Source: Anoplolepis gracilipes (lineage: Eukaryota; Arthropoda; Insecta; Hymenoptera; Formicidae). Taken from it: 64,000 nucleotides of DNA. Below the pieces are notes generated by a model. That model did no database searches. It saw only the letters and a program-made list of their open reading frames with translations, and was not told the DNA's origin. Each line of letters starts with the position of its first letter. Within the stretch, counting starts at the first letter, position 1. The stretch is taken from the NCBI RefSeq assembly GCF_047496725.1, contig NC_132981.1, positions 5,484,001-5,548,000 on the forward strand. Reading direction: 5' to 3'. The position numbers were made by a program, and so were the translations under genes. Positions 12,888 through 23,917 of the stretch are shown here, one piece after another.

Positions 12888-12924
<37 letters not shown>
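12888..12924. repeat. (TA)n microsatellite
   Basis: About 37 bases of uninterrupted AT dinucleotides in the likely 3' flank of the claudin-like gene. Confidence 0.9.
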
Positions 12925-12927
<3 letters not shown>

Positions 12928-13642
12928 AATGAGATAAATAATATAAAGCAGCTATCGCCTTCGAGATGGTCATTTCTAGATGCAACTTCATCAAGAAGTA
13001 GCATTTGTAGCCATCCAGTGTGCGATCCTTTTTTTAAGCCTTGTACAAATCTTTGACTCTTAAGTGCAAAAGACAGTTATAAATGTTGAAAATTTTCATA
13101 CTTGGGTAATAATTTGTAGAATTTGGCGATAAGAAATAAATATTGTATTCGTGGTTATTTAGATTATTTATCAAGAAGACAACTCTTATCATGTTAATTA
13201 AATTAAAAAAAAAAAAAAAAACAATTATTTAACGTATAATGATTATATAATAGGTAATTGAGAATTGCAGTGTGTGAAGCTGGATAGCTTAAACAAATAA
13301 AAAAGTATAAAAAATATAGCTAGAACTCTTCTTAATTTATTATGAGTTTCCACAAAATGATGCGAAATGATCAGCTTCATATATACGTTGCAAAATAAAT
13401 CATTTTTCGATTTTTTAATTATCCGATTTTTAATTATACGACGAATGACAATTTGAAAATATTTCTGTTATAGAAAATTGAAGAATATCTCGAAAAACTT
13501 ATATAAAAGCGACAAATCTTTTGCACCATCGTGATATATATCGGTTAAGAAATATCGAGATTTAATTTCTAAAAGGATCGCAGAAAGGATCGAAATGTAG
13601 TGATTGTAAGAAACGACCTTAAACCTCGAAGGCGTCCCACTG

Positions 13643-16600
13643 CTACGCGATCATGGCGGCGATCGGGCTGAATCGCATGATCTTACTGAGGAGGATCCAG
13701 GCGACCGACGCGAGGGCACAGAGGGTGACACCCCCCCATCCTAGATCCATGCTCCATGCGGTAGTGAACTTTCTGGCCTTGAGGATGCTGCGAGGAACAG
13801 GCATGCCGATTACGCCGTCCTCAGGACCTCCGTCCATTACTAATTTGGTCCCGTGGTCCCTCTTGAAATGAATGATCGTCAGCGTAAATAACGCGAAAGT
13901 TGCTGAAATGAAACCCAACGATAATCCTAATTGAATCATCGTTGCTTTGATTGCTACACTATACATAAGTAATCTTATCAAAATGATATAAACAGTTATA
14001 CCTGCAAGAAGGTACATTACTCCCGTCACGAGCACAGCCGATATCTGATGTCTGCATAATCCGAAAAATCCTATAAGTGCGGCACATCCTAGAATGATTA
14101 GGCACACTAAAGAGCACGAGATACTCAGATTCTGCATTCCTGAAACAGAATGTGGAGGTTGCAATCGATCCTTATAACTATATTATTTCTATGTTTTCTG
14201 ATTGATTATCGCATAAAATTTGTGTGTCACAATGATTGATTATCAATCATGTTGTATATATTCTCGGGATATAAGCTCAATATTGCACTACATGGTTTAA
14301 TTTAATTTGTTTAGTATTCACTTACGATTTTGCCAAGCTACGCGTATTTCTTCGTGCGCATCATCTGGTGTCAAATAATTGATGCATCTTTCTTGCGGAA
14401 AGCCCACCTGACCTAACAGCTGTATTTCTTCCTCTAAAAAGCACAATTTGATAATCTTTACCCTTCTCATTTAAATACATAAAATTTGGATTATTGTATT
14501 GAGAATTGGTCATTAAGATAATTTTCTCAAAATCATCTGAAAAAAAAAATAAATGCAATGCAATCTTTTTTTTACTTTCGACAAATAATATTGTGTGAGT
14601 TTCCGCCCCGTTCTATCTCTTATCGTTTTTTTTTTTGGACGATGAATGCATTTTTCTAAAAGATTTATATAATTTATAGATATGTGATTTGATAATTTAT
14701 AGATAAAATATTCAGATATTTTTTATTTATCTAAATTAGTATTGTATTCTTCAAAGCGGAGTCCTGCATTCATACATTTAATCCAGCGATGTTTTCATTA
14801 TTGGAAATACTTTTAGAATTTTTCAATTAAAATATTAACACGATAAAATTTATCAAAACCTTTTCTTTCTCTAGTATTTTGCTGATGCTGATTTCTCTCA
14901 TATATCTTTCAATTAAGGAAGCAAAAAAAATATGACCGCGGAAGGAAGCTATATTTATGTGTCGGTTCAGGCGAAAAGTTGTCAAATTATGGAAAAGCTA
15001 TATAAGATCGTGCATTTTTGACATTGCATCGTTGTATGAATCATCGTTAACACTTTGGCCGTATGATATAAATGTAATGCGCAAAACGGTGCTAGGCACT
15101 GTACTTGGCGTGTTCAGCCAATATAAGGATAATTTTCTGACAAAAATAACTAAACGAGACAATTAGGCCTCCGAATTCTTCGAATAATCCAAGGTTACAC
15201 ACGTTTGATTAAGTGAAAAAGAAATTATATTGACTATACATTTTTTGTATCATTACAACTTTTTCCGCAATCATGTTTCGAGACATACAAGATGTTCGAG
15301 ATCGAATCGTCTTTATTTTTGATCAATTTATAGAATTCTTCATCAATTTTAATTTGTAAAATTTACGATTTTTTTCTTAACAAAAATACATATCGATTTA
15401 TAATTTTTAGATTTTAAGCAATTAACAATGAATGAAAAAAGAATTCTATGGGATATATGCTGCAGTTTCAAAGAGATAGTAAATTTAAATAAATTTAAAT
15501 ATAATGTAAAGATTAAATTAGTTGACATTCAACTATAAATTTTATCAAGAAGAAAAATATTTTCTTAGAAAAATGTCCATTACTATTTTTCGAAGATTAA
15601 TATATATATCATCTAAAAACTATTATTACCATTAAAGATTATCTCCAAAAACCTATGATTCTTTTTACAAAGTATCTTGTTTTAAAATTAATAGAGACTT
15701 TATTAAAAATTTATTTATATAAAAGAGAAATTAATAGAAAAGTTAATATTGTTTTGTAGAAGTGCGATAAATATTTTTTGTTGGAATTTTATCAGAAAGA
15801 ATGATGTTTATGTTGCTTATACGCGTGACTATATTTAGATGCTACCTTGACTCTGTCGGGAGATATCGAACCGCCGAATCACACTGTTTGAACAGCACAT
15901 CCATACGATCGCGTGACCGTGAGATTCTCGTCTTTTCCATGGATTTGAGGAAAACATGAGCTTATTAACCTAGACCTAATCTTCGTCCGTTTGCTGATTC
16001 ATAAAATCGGTAATATTTCTATTGATCGACAAACGAAAAAAAAAATGACCAATGTCAATGTGAGAATTTTAATTAAAATATCAAAGAAAAATAAAACATG
16101 GTTCTGAGGCTTTTTATTTAACTGTGAATGAAATATTTAAAAAAATGTATTCATTATTTTGATATCTATGGCAGTATATAATAGTACTTAATAGTACTTA
16201 ATTTTAATAAGTAATTAAAATCATAATCAGCATTGAAAGCATCTATAACTCATAAATGACTCTCATGAAATAAATATGTGTATTTTTTACATGTTTAGGA
16301 TAATATTTAAAGGAAAATCTCAAATTGCATTTACCATTATTCTCTAATAAAACTTATTAAAGGGAGAGGGGGAGAAAAAGCTGTTTATGAATAAGAAAAA
16401 GTTGATTATAACACACAGTTTTAAAATTTTAACAGCTTGTACCTGACAATGTAACACACATAATCCAAATCCCGCCGTGCATGGGGACCAAAAAGGATGA
16501 ACTTTTGGTAACACGATTAGTTCGACGACTAACGGAAGACTTTAGCATTGCCACCTGACCGTCCAGATACCACGTGAGATTAACGTTCGCGTGAATTAGA

Positions 16601-17300
16601 TCTTCTTTGTCCCAGCCGATCTCTTCCCAATGATCCGACATTATCGCACCGCATAAGAGCCCCGTCGCTGAAAAATAAAAAAAAATGCAATTATTTGATC
16701 GGCGCAAAAGTGTTTATAAAATTTTTCTTTAGTAAAAAAAAATTAGATTTTTTTTGGTGAATAAGACAAGTGCCAAAGTCAGTGTTGAATGTTGTGATTA
16801 ATAATATTGAATTCGAGATTGTACAATTTTATTTTCATTAGACATTCACACACATATAGCATTTATGCCATTAATTATGAAAAGATGAATGAATGTTGTA
16901 ATAGCGCGATTTAAAATAGAGATTTTATATTCTCGCTACACTTTTTTATCGTTGAATATTTCAGTAGACACTTCTCTTGGACGAGACGCGATAAATGTCA
17001 AGATCATGCTCGAGTTTCATTTTATTTCGATTAAAGTATAAAAAAATATATATAATTATCGAAATATATGTAACGAATCTTTTTACAAATTTCTTTTCAA
17101 GTTAGGTATACATGCGCAACAGATCTTCATACATACTCTTTACGCATCATAAGAGAGGCTTAAGACGAACGTCAAGTTTATTTTTCGTGGAATATACGAG
17201 AGAAAAGTGTGTTCTCTTTACCTGCGAAAGTCAAGACGAGCGTGGCGAAGAGGAAGACGAGGCGCGGACCGGGGCCCCGGGGTACGCGGGTCGGCTCCAT
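13643..17300 (-). CDS. Four-TM claudin/PMP22/calcium-channel-gamma-like membrane protein
   Basis: Four exons on the minus strand: 17300-17222, 16667-16443, 14433-14326 and 14139-13643; phases agree and give 302 aa. TM1 (about residues 14-35) is LVFLFATLVLTFA followed by GLLCGAIMSDHWEEI. A long first extracellular loop holds HGGIWIMC, the W-x-C signature position of the claudin fold, and a second Cys in QERCINYL. TM2 starts at SISCSLVCLIILGCAALIG, TM3 is in GVMYLLAGITVYIILI, and a further hydrophobic pair includes LGLSLGFISATFALFTL and WGGVTLCALASVAWILL. The topology fits septate-junction claudins or the stargazin-like gamma family; I cannot choose between them, so no symbol is given. The start MEPTRVPRG is the Met closest to TM1. 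It is divergently arranged with NASP. Confidence 0.75.
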
Positions 17301-18617
17301 CTGTTCTCGGTCAGCGGGGCGCCCAGGGCGACGCCTGCAAGCGTCGCTCGCGTCCCCCGACTCGTTACTGGCCGATATACGCCCTTGGAACTCGCTCTTC
17401 CTTTCTCTATCTCTCTCTCTCTCCCTCTGGACATTCTCGCGATGCGGACGCCCTCGTCCTTCCGCGTCGAAGCGCCGCGATGAATCGACCCACGCGGAGA
17501 ACCACCCTCGTCCGTTCTTCCCCACCCGTGGGATGCTGCGGATACCCTTCTTATCATCTACATGTCGTGCGAATAATCGAACTGAAGCTCGTGTCTTGCT
17601 AAAGCAATTTGAGGAGAGAGATTGAGAATAATATTGCTTTATGATTGATTATTGAACGTCGTTTGACCGTTTACGCGCACGTGGTTCATTAATTAAATTC
17701 GTAGGCAAAATGTATTTAAATTCCTGATTTATTCATTCAGCACTTAATATTCTTTTTCAAAAACCTTTTGCGTCATATGCATTGATATTAAAATCATTCG
17801 ATTAAAGTAATATATCAATCAATAAATTTACTCTTGTAAACGTGTCGTGATATACATATATATTATATGCTGTCTTTTTTTATACATTTTCAATTAGAAA
17901 AACAAAAAAAGTCATAGCAAAAAGAAGCAACATTTGCTTTTTATTTTAGACAAGAAACTCGAACGATAGCAACTGAAAAACGTTTTATTTTTATAAAAGA
18001 TTTAATTAATGTTTCTTTACAACTCGAAATATATTCGAGGAGCATCCCGCATTTTTATAATTTTTTTATCAACTTTATTTTAATTCAAATTTTAATATTA
18101 CAGGTTTTTCTTTTAATATACTAAGAGATATTAGCACACATTCTTTCAGCTCTTTAACTAATTGTAATATCTAAAGATTGTTTCAAAAAAACATTTAATT
18201 TTATTCTCGCGTACATAATATACGTGTACATAATATAGTATTCAAAAAATATCTATGGATGAAATCATGTTTTATGCAGAAATTTTAATGTCCATTTTGT
18301 AATAGGAAGTTAATACCACACATATGCGTTTACAATACATATATGCTCGTCGATGTTTTATTATCACAAACACGGCGATGCATTTGAATTTATGCAGTGC
18401 ACTTACAAGAGAATGATGTGATTGAATATAAAGGTTTTTTACTAATTTGCATTTTTTGTTCCTAAGGAACAATGTTCTCTCATCAGTCGCTGGTTGATTT
18501 GACCTATGACTTTGTTCGCGCGTCGTTGGAATGCGAATTTCTCACTCTTGTTTTCACTTCCAAAAATAAGTGATAATTCTTTGTGTATATGGGGATTCTC
18601 CCGTCTTTCTTCCTTAG
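17301..18617. other. Divergent promoter region (claudin-like gene / NASP)
   Basis: The first 250 bases are GC-rich with a CT-rich run at about 17400-17430, consistent with 5' UTR and promoter of the minus-strand gene. The rest is AT-rich. The overlapping plus-strand open frames at 17112-17625 are antisense to exon 1 and its UTR. No separate gene is seen. Confidence 0.5.
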
Positions 18618-20100
18618 ATGGCAGATCTGTCAGAGGAAATACCGATCAAGGATGCCGCGACGGCGATCTCTCAGGGCAAACGTCATCTCCTAGTACGCGA
18701 TTACAATCTGGCAGTGGCCGTCCTAGCTCAGGCCTGTGAACTTCTTGCCCAGGAACATGGAGAGACGGGCGACGAGATGGGTGAACTCTATCTGCTTTAT
18801 GGACGAGCCCTTCTGGGTCTAGCACGCGAGGAGGCAGGGGTATTGGGGGGCGGCGTGCCCGGTTCCGAGGAAGTTAGTCAGGACGAGCAGAATGAAGAGG
18901 AAGAGGAGGACGAGGAAAACGAGGAGGGGACCACCGCAGAAAGCAATAGTGGTACGGGTAATAGTCCTTGTACATCGAATGGCAAAGAAGATGATAAACG
19001 AGAATTGAAAGAAAATGAGGATCCAAAAGATACCACAAAGAATGAGAAGGACAAGAAGACGGAAGAGTCCGTTAAAGTTGACAGCAAAATCGAGGAAAAA
19101 ACACAAAAAGAGGAAATTCCTGGCTGTAGTCGAGATCCTGATATATATAATGGCGAGGCTTCTGGAAGTGGTACGAAGAGAGTGGAGGATGGAGATGAGG
19201 ATGAGGAGAACGGGGAGGCAGGAGAGGAAGACGTTGAGAAGGAAAATGAGGATGACGTGAATAACTTACAGGTGATCTTTTTGGATAATTGCAATGTCTA
19301 GTTAAATCGTATCAATAAGTTTTCTATCTTTTTTTTCTAAACTTAAATAGAGCTAATTTAACGCAATTTATCGATAAGTATCAATACTGTATTGAATCAA
19401 TTATATCTATTTATGTCTAATGTTTATTTATATCTAATTTTCTTTTTTCTAGATCGCCTGGGAAGTCTTGGAACTGGCGAAACTGGTACTGCTAAAACGC
19501 GGATCTTCAGGATGGAAACTGTTAGCTGAGGCATATCGTCTTTTAGGCGAGGTGGCAATGGAAGGCGGTAACCACGAGAGCGCACTAATTGATTTCAAAG
19601 CTTGTTTGAATCTGTTGGAGAAAATAACTCCGCGCGACCATCGTGCAATTGCCGAGATCCATTATCAACTCGGACTGACTCACGCAATGGCAAATAATTT
19701 CGACACTAGTGTCGAACAATTCAACCAGGCATCCGCGCTGCTGGAAGCGAAGATTGTGCACCTGAAGACAGTACAGGACAATCCACCTCAATCCGATGAT
19801 CCCTTTTATACTGTCGAAGGAGAAATCAAAGAGCTGCAGGAACTTCTTCCAGAAATTCAAGAAAAAATCGCAGACATCAAGGACATGAAAAAAGAAGCCG
19901 ATGTAATCAAAGAAATTAAGGAAGAAAGATTGAATGGATGCTCTAAAGATGGTGAGGCGAGCGAAGCTTCCGGAAGTGGTAGTACATCTAAACCAGCTAG
20001 TGATATTTCGCATCTGGTAAGAAAAAAGCGCAAGGCGGACGATGAAGAGGATATTGGTTCTGTTTGCAAGAAACAGTTGCAAGAAAAGGATGTGGCGTGA
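18618..20100 (+). CDS. NASP: NASP-family histone H3-H4 chaperone (SHNi-TPR protein)
   Basis: Nuclear chaperone that binds H3 and H3-H4 and buffers the soluble histone pool. Two exons, 18618-19271 and 19453-20100, joined at ...NNLQ/IAWEVLE, give 433 aa. Residues 1-75 hold the first TPR (DAATAISQGKRHLLVRDYNLAV, CELLAQEHGETGDEMGELYLLYGRALLGLAREE). Residues about 88-218 are the long Glu/Asp-rich insertion that interrupts TPR2 in this family. Exon 2 resumes with WEVLELAKLVL, AEAYRLLGEVAMEGGNHESALIDF and IAEIHYQLGLTHAMANNFDTSVEQF (TPR2-4), then a coiled coil (EIKELQELLPEIQEKIADIKDM) and a basic KKRKADDEED patch that could be a nuclear localisation signal. An in-frame stop lies just past the exon 1 donor, supporting the intron. 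Confidence 0.9.
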
Positions 20101-22336
20101 AAGGTGCGAGTATTTGATTTTATGATGACTAGAATAATCTGAACTCTAATAAAAACCTAGAAAATGTTGATATTTTTCTCGATGATGTAGAGGAATAGTA
20201 TTTGCTGATATGTAAAAAAAATGTTTTCTACAAAAACGACATCTTATCCATCAGTGAGAATTAATTTTCAATATAGATATCAATAGAAATAATAATTCGG
20301 AATATTCAGGAATTGATATCATTCAAAATTTTTGTCACTTGAAATCGCCTTATACTTAATACACAAATTAAATAAAATTGTTTCATAAATGTGTAGTCTG
20401 TATAATAGATGAAAAATATTAACTAATATATAATTTTCTTGATAAAGTAGAAAATATTTACTAATGTGAAAAACAATGTTTTCTGAAAAGATTGTTTAAA
20501 AAAAAAATTAATCATTTGTAATACAAATAATCGTCAGAATACGCCAAAAATTAATGTATACTTTTGAAATTTATCTCAAAACTTTTTTTATATGGTATAG
20601 TGAGATGAATCATTTTATGACCGAAGTTGATAATACTTGATAATAGAAATTAAAAGGATAAATGTAGTAATAGTTTTTATCTTTTATTAAATATGTGTGC
20701 ACATGTGATGTGCATGTGCGTTGTGTGTGTGTATGATGTATGTATGCATATATTGGTGTGTGTGTGTGTGTGTGTGTGTATAAGGATACCTATCATTTGT
20801 AGCTTATTAAAGCATCTCTTTCTCTCTTTTTCTCTTATTCTCTGTGTTGAATTGAAATATATTTAGTTCTGATAGTTTGTCTCATGTTAGAAGAAATTGA
20901 GTGTGTGATTCTACAAGTGACTTTACAACCCTACTTTGAGTAGAAATCTCTGAATAAAATTTAAAAAATTATTCAGTAATATATGTATGTACGTGTGAGT
21001 GTATTATAAATTAGTGTTCTCATAATTTTTATGTAAAAGAACTTTTATTTTTTGAGTAAAGATTTCTCATTTTTATTTTTTTCTGTTGCAAATATATTTC
21101 TTTTAATTGTTGATTTAGACTTCAGCAAATACATTCATAAATTAAAAAATAGACAAATAGAGAATTCTTTTGTATTTGATTTTATGTAATAATTTGCCAC
21201 AATCAAGGCTGAATTTGTAAAAAATTACATGTGTGTGTGTATGAAGATAATCTTTTGTTTAGAGAGGAGACTATTATGGAATTATTTAGAAAAGTTTTTG
21301 ATGAAAATAATTTTGTTTTCATTGATTAGCCTTAATAAATATTCAGTTAATATTTCTAAATTTTTTGATTAAAAAGTTTTTGAAATCTTACGAATAAATG
21401 CAAAGTCAATTGGTTCAATGGAAATTTTTAATAATGAGAAAAGATTTTTTTATTGTATTGTTTTATGATAGTATGAGGTCTATATATACCAAAAAAGATC
21501 CATAAAGATTATAATAATAGTTCAAAGACACAGTAAAAAAACTGTAAAATTCGTGTCCTTTTCATCAGAAATAAAGTTAGTTTCATGATAGATCTCTAGT
21601 TTAGAATGATGTATTTATTATTGTAAGAGTTGAAATAGAACAGAACAGAGATCGACACATTGTTTTGAATTATAGACATAAGAATATACAGTAAAGGAAT
21701 AAGAGATTGTATGAAAATCATACCAATAAATGTTCGAACAATAATTTTTTTATATACGCATGTATTTTTATCATGATATAATTTATTGATTTAAGTTTTA
21801 TGCGTAAAAAATATTGAAGTAAGATTACAAATTTTTAATTTTCAATATAATAAAAATATCGTGTTTGGGAGAGACACATACGCACTCACACGTGTCAACT
21901 TTCTTATCGACAATTTAAAGGTGACTTTTTTACCATCTGTAGTTAACTATATTTCCTCTTTTAGTTACAATAATTGCCAAAAAAGCGTTAGTGTATTAAC
22001 CATGTGTCTAGCGATGCTTGAATGTATGTATATATTTTGTTAATAATGAAACCTAATGTGTGTAAAAATTTAAGATATTATTCGTAATAAAAGAAAGTTA
22101 CACATTAACTGATTATTGCAAGAAAATATTTCAGCATTTTCACAGAAAATAGTATACAGTTCTTCATATAAAAGATACAGATCAATATAATATTTTTAAG
22201 TTGTAAGTACTTTAATGATTTTAAGATAATAAATAATGGCTTGATAATAATAATAAATAATTGTACATTACAATTCTGTATTATACGTCTGAATATAAAG
22301 TATATGATGTATTAATATATTTTAGAATTAATATAC
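20101..22336. other. NASP 3' flank to TRMT1 5' flank
   Basis: AT-rich. It includes an AATAAA at 20148-20153, 48 bases past the NASP stop, and (TG)n tracts near 20756-20778. The 60-codon frame at 21861-22043 shows no family features. No gene is recognised. Confidence 0.5.
20148..20153 (+). terminator. Polyadenylation signal (AATAAA) of NASP
   Basis: A canonical hexamer 48 bases after the NASP stop codon. In so AT-rich a sequence the hexamer alone is modest evidence. Confidence 0.4.
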
Positions 22337-23917
22337 ATGAGTATGGCTCACGAGAATTGCGCAAAGAAACTCAAGCTTGAAGAATTTGTTATAAATGAAG
22401 GAAAAGCACAGATAGTTACAAAAAAAGATGTGTTTTATAATCCAGTTCAAGAGTTCAACAGAGATCTCAGCATAGCGGTATTAACAATATTTGCACAAGA
22501 CAGATGTAACAAAATAGTAGAAAAAAAAAATTTAACAAAGGACAATAAAACTAATGCACTATGTGATACCGGGATAAATACAGAGAGGCAGAAGGGAATT
22601 ACCATATTGGAGGCTTTATCTGCGACAGGTTTGCGTAGCATACGATATGCCAAGGAAGTGGAAGGTGTCCAACAAATTATGGCCAACGATATTTCTGCAA
22701 AGGCAGTGGACAGTATCAGACAAAATGTCGTGCATAATGGAGTTGAAAATTTGGTAACACCTTATCATGAGGATGCAACATTGTTGATGTATCAACATAG
22801 ACGAAATCGTTTTGATGCGGTTGACTTAGATCCATATGGCTGTCCTTCGATGTATCTGGATGGAGCGGTACAATGTATAGCCGATGGTGGTATACTTTTG
22901 GTTACTGCTACTGATATGGCTGTACTAGCTGGTAATACTCCAGAAACTTGCTATTACAAATATGGAGCGATATCTATAAAATCAAAGTCTTGCCATGAGA
23001 TAGCATTACGAATATTACTTCAATGCATTGCATCTTATGCAGGACGATATGGACGATATATAATACCATTATTATCTATAAGTGTTGATTTTTATATAAG
23101 AGTATTCGTCAAGGTCTTTACAGGCTACAATAAGTGTAAAGAAAACGCTAGCAAAATAGGGATGTTTTATCAGTGTAATGGATGTGAAAGTATAAGTTTT
23201 CAACCATTAATAACAAAAAGACCTTGCAATAATTATAAATTGCCAAATGCACCCGTATTAAATCAGCTATGTAAACATTGTCAATATCGGCAACATATGG
23301 CAGGCCCAATATGGTTAGGATCTTTGCATGATCAAGAATTTGTATCACGACTGTTATGCAACTTGAATAACATACAGTTAGGTACATCAAAAAGAATAGA
23401 AGGTGTTTTGACCATGATACACGAGGAACTGGATATTCCATTATATTATAATCTAGATCGCTTGATGTCCATAGTTAAATGTGATGTTCCATCGATATTG
23501 AAATTCAGATCAGCATTACTAAATGCAGGATACAAAGTATCATACTCACATGCGAGTAAAACTTCTATTAAAACGGACGCGCCAAATGACGTGATATGGG
23601 ATATTGTACGTGCTTGGGAAAAGGAGCATCCTGCAAAACGGGAGAAGCTGGATGGGGATAGTCCGGCTGCACGTATACTTAATGCATCGTTTACGAGAGA
23701 TATCTCTCTCGCAGAACATCCCTTAGCAAATCCAATTTCTCGCCAGAAACATTTGTCACGCTTTCAACAAAATCCTACTGTAAATTGGGGACCAGGCGTT
23801 CGTGCAAGAATCAGAGTAGGTCTTGAAAATAATATGGAAGATTCGAAAAAAATAAAAAATCAAAATAAAAATAGTAAAAAGAAATTACCTAATGTAGAAC
23901 AAGTAATACAACAATAA
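22337..23917 (+). CDS. TRMT1: tRNA (guanine26-N2)-dimethyltransferase TRMT1
   Basis: SAM-dependent enzyme that makes m2,2G at position 26 of tRNAs in the nucleus and mitochondria. A single uninterrupted frame encodes 526 aa. Family landmarks: FYNPVQEFNRDLSIAVL (residues about 33-49), ATGLRSIRYAKEV (SAM-binding motif I region), the catalytic DLDPYG at 163-168, TDMAVLAGNTPETCYYKYG, PLLSISVDFYIRVFVKVFTG, a Cys cluster (QCNGCES, then LCKHCQYRQHMAGPIW) that fits the Zn-binding C-terminal domain, SHASKTSIKTDAP, and NPTVNWGPG. Compared with human TRMT1 it lacks the C-terminal CCCH zinc finger and ends in a Lys/Asn-rich tail. The start is the first Met; a second Met two codons on is an alternative. 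It is the only long multi-domain gene here without introns. An AATAAA at 23913-23918 overlaps the stop codon. Confidence 0.95.
   Translation: MSMAHENCAKKLKLEEFVINEGKAQIVTKKDVFYNPVQEFNRDLSIAVLTIFAQDRCNKIVEKKNLTKDNKTNALCDTGINTERQKGITILEALSATGLRSIRYAKEVEGVQQIMANDISAKAVDSIRQNVVHNGVENLVTPYHEDATLLMYQHRRNRFDAVDLDPYGCPSMYLDGAVQCIADGGILLVTATDMAVLAGNTPETCYYKYGAISIKSKSCHEIALRILLQCIASYAGRYGRYIIPLLSISVDFYIRVFVKVFTGYNKCKENASKIGMFYQCNGCESISFQPLITKRPCNNYKLPNAPVLNQLCKHCQYRQHMAGPIWLGSLHDQEFVSRLLCNLNNIQLGTSKRIEGVLTMIHEELDIPLYYNLDRLMSIVKCDVPSILKFRSALLNAGYKVSYSHASKTSIKTDAPNDVIWDIVRAWEKEHPAKREKLDGDSPAARILNASFTRDISLAEHPLANPISRQKHLSRFQQNPTVNWGPGVRARIRVGLENNMEDSKKIKNQNKNSKKKLPNVEQVIQQ

Larger units (their letters stand above)
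9538..13642. other. Gene-poor region between RpL4 and the claudin-like gene
   Basis: The left end holds the RpL4 promoter side. It also contains inverted-repeat elements at 9905-10056 and about 10157-10275, an 84-codon open frame at 10381-10635, an A-run of 30 at 10771-10800, an A-run near 13206 and a (TA)n tract at about 12888-12924. The right end is probably the 3' UTR of the claudin-like gene. No protein gene is recognised. Confidence 0.5.

Noticed and set aside
17112..17625. Three overlapping plus-strand open frames of 123-138 codons
   Set aside because: They are antisense to exon 1 and the GC-rich 5' UTR of the claudin-like gene, and low-complexity CT runs keep them open.
18819..19294. 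Minus-strand Ser/Phe-rich frames over NASP
   Set aside because: They are the complement of the Glu-rich NASP acidic region.
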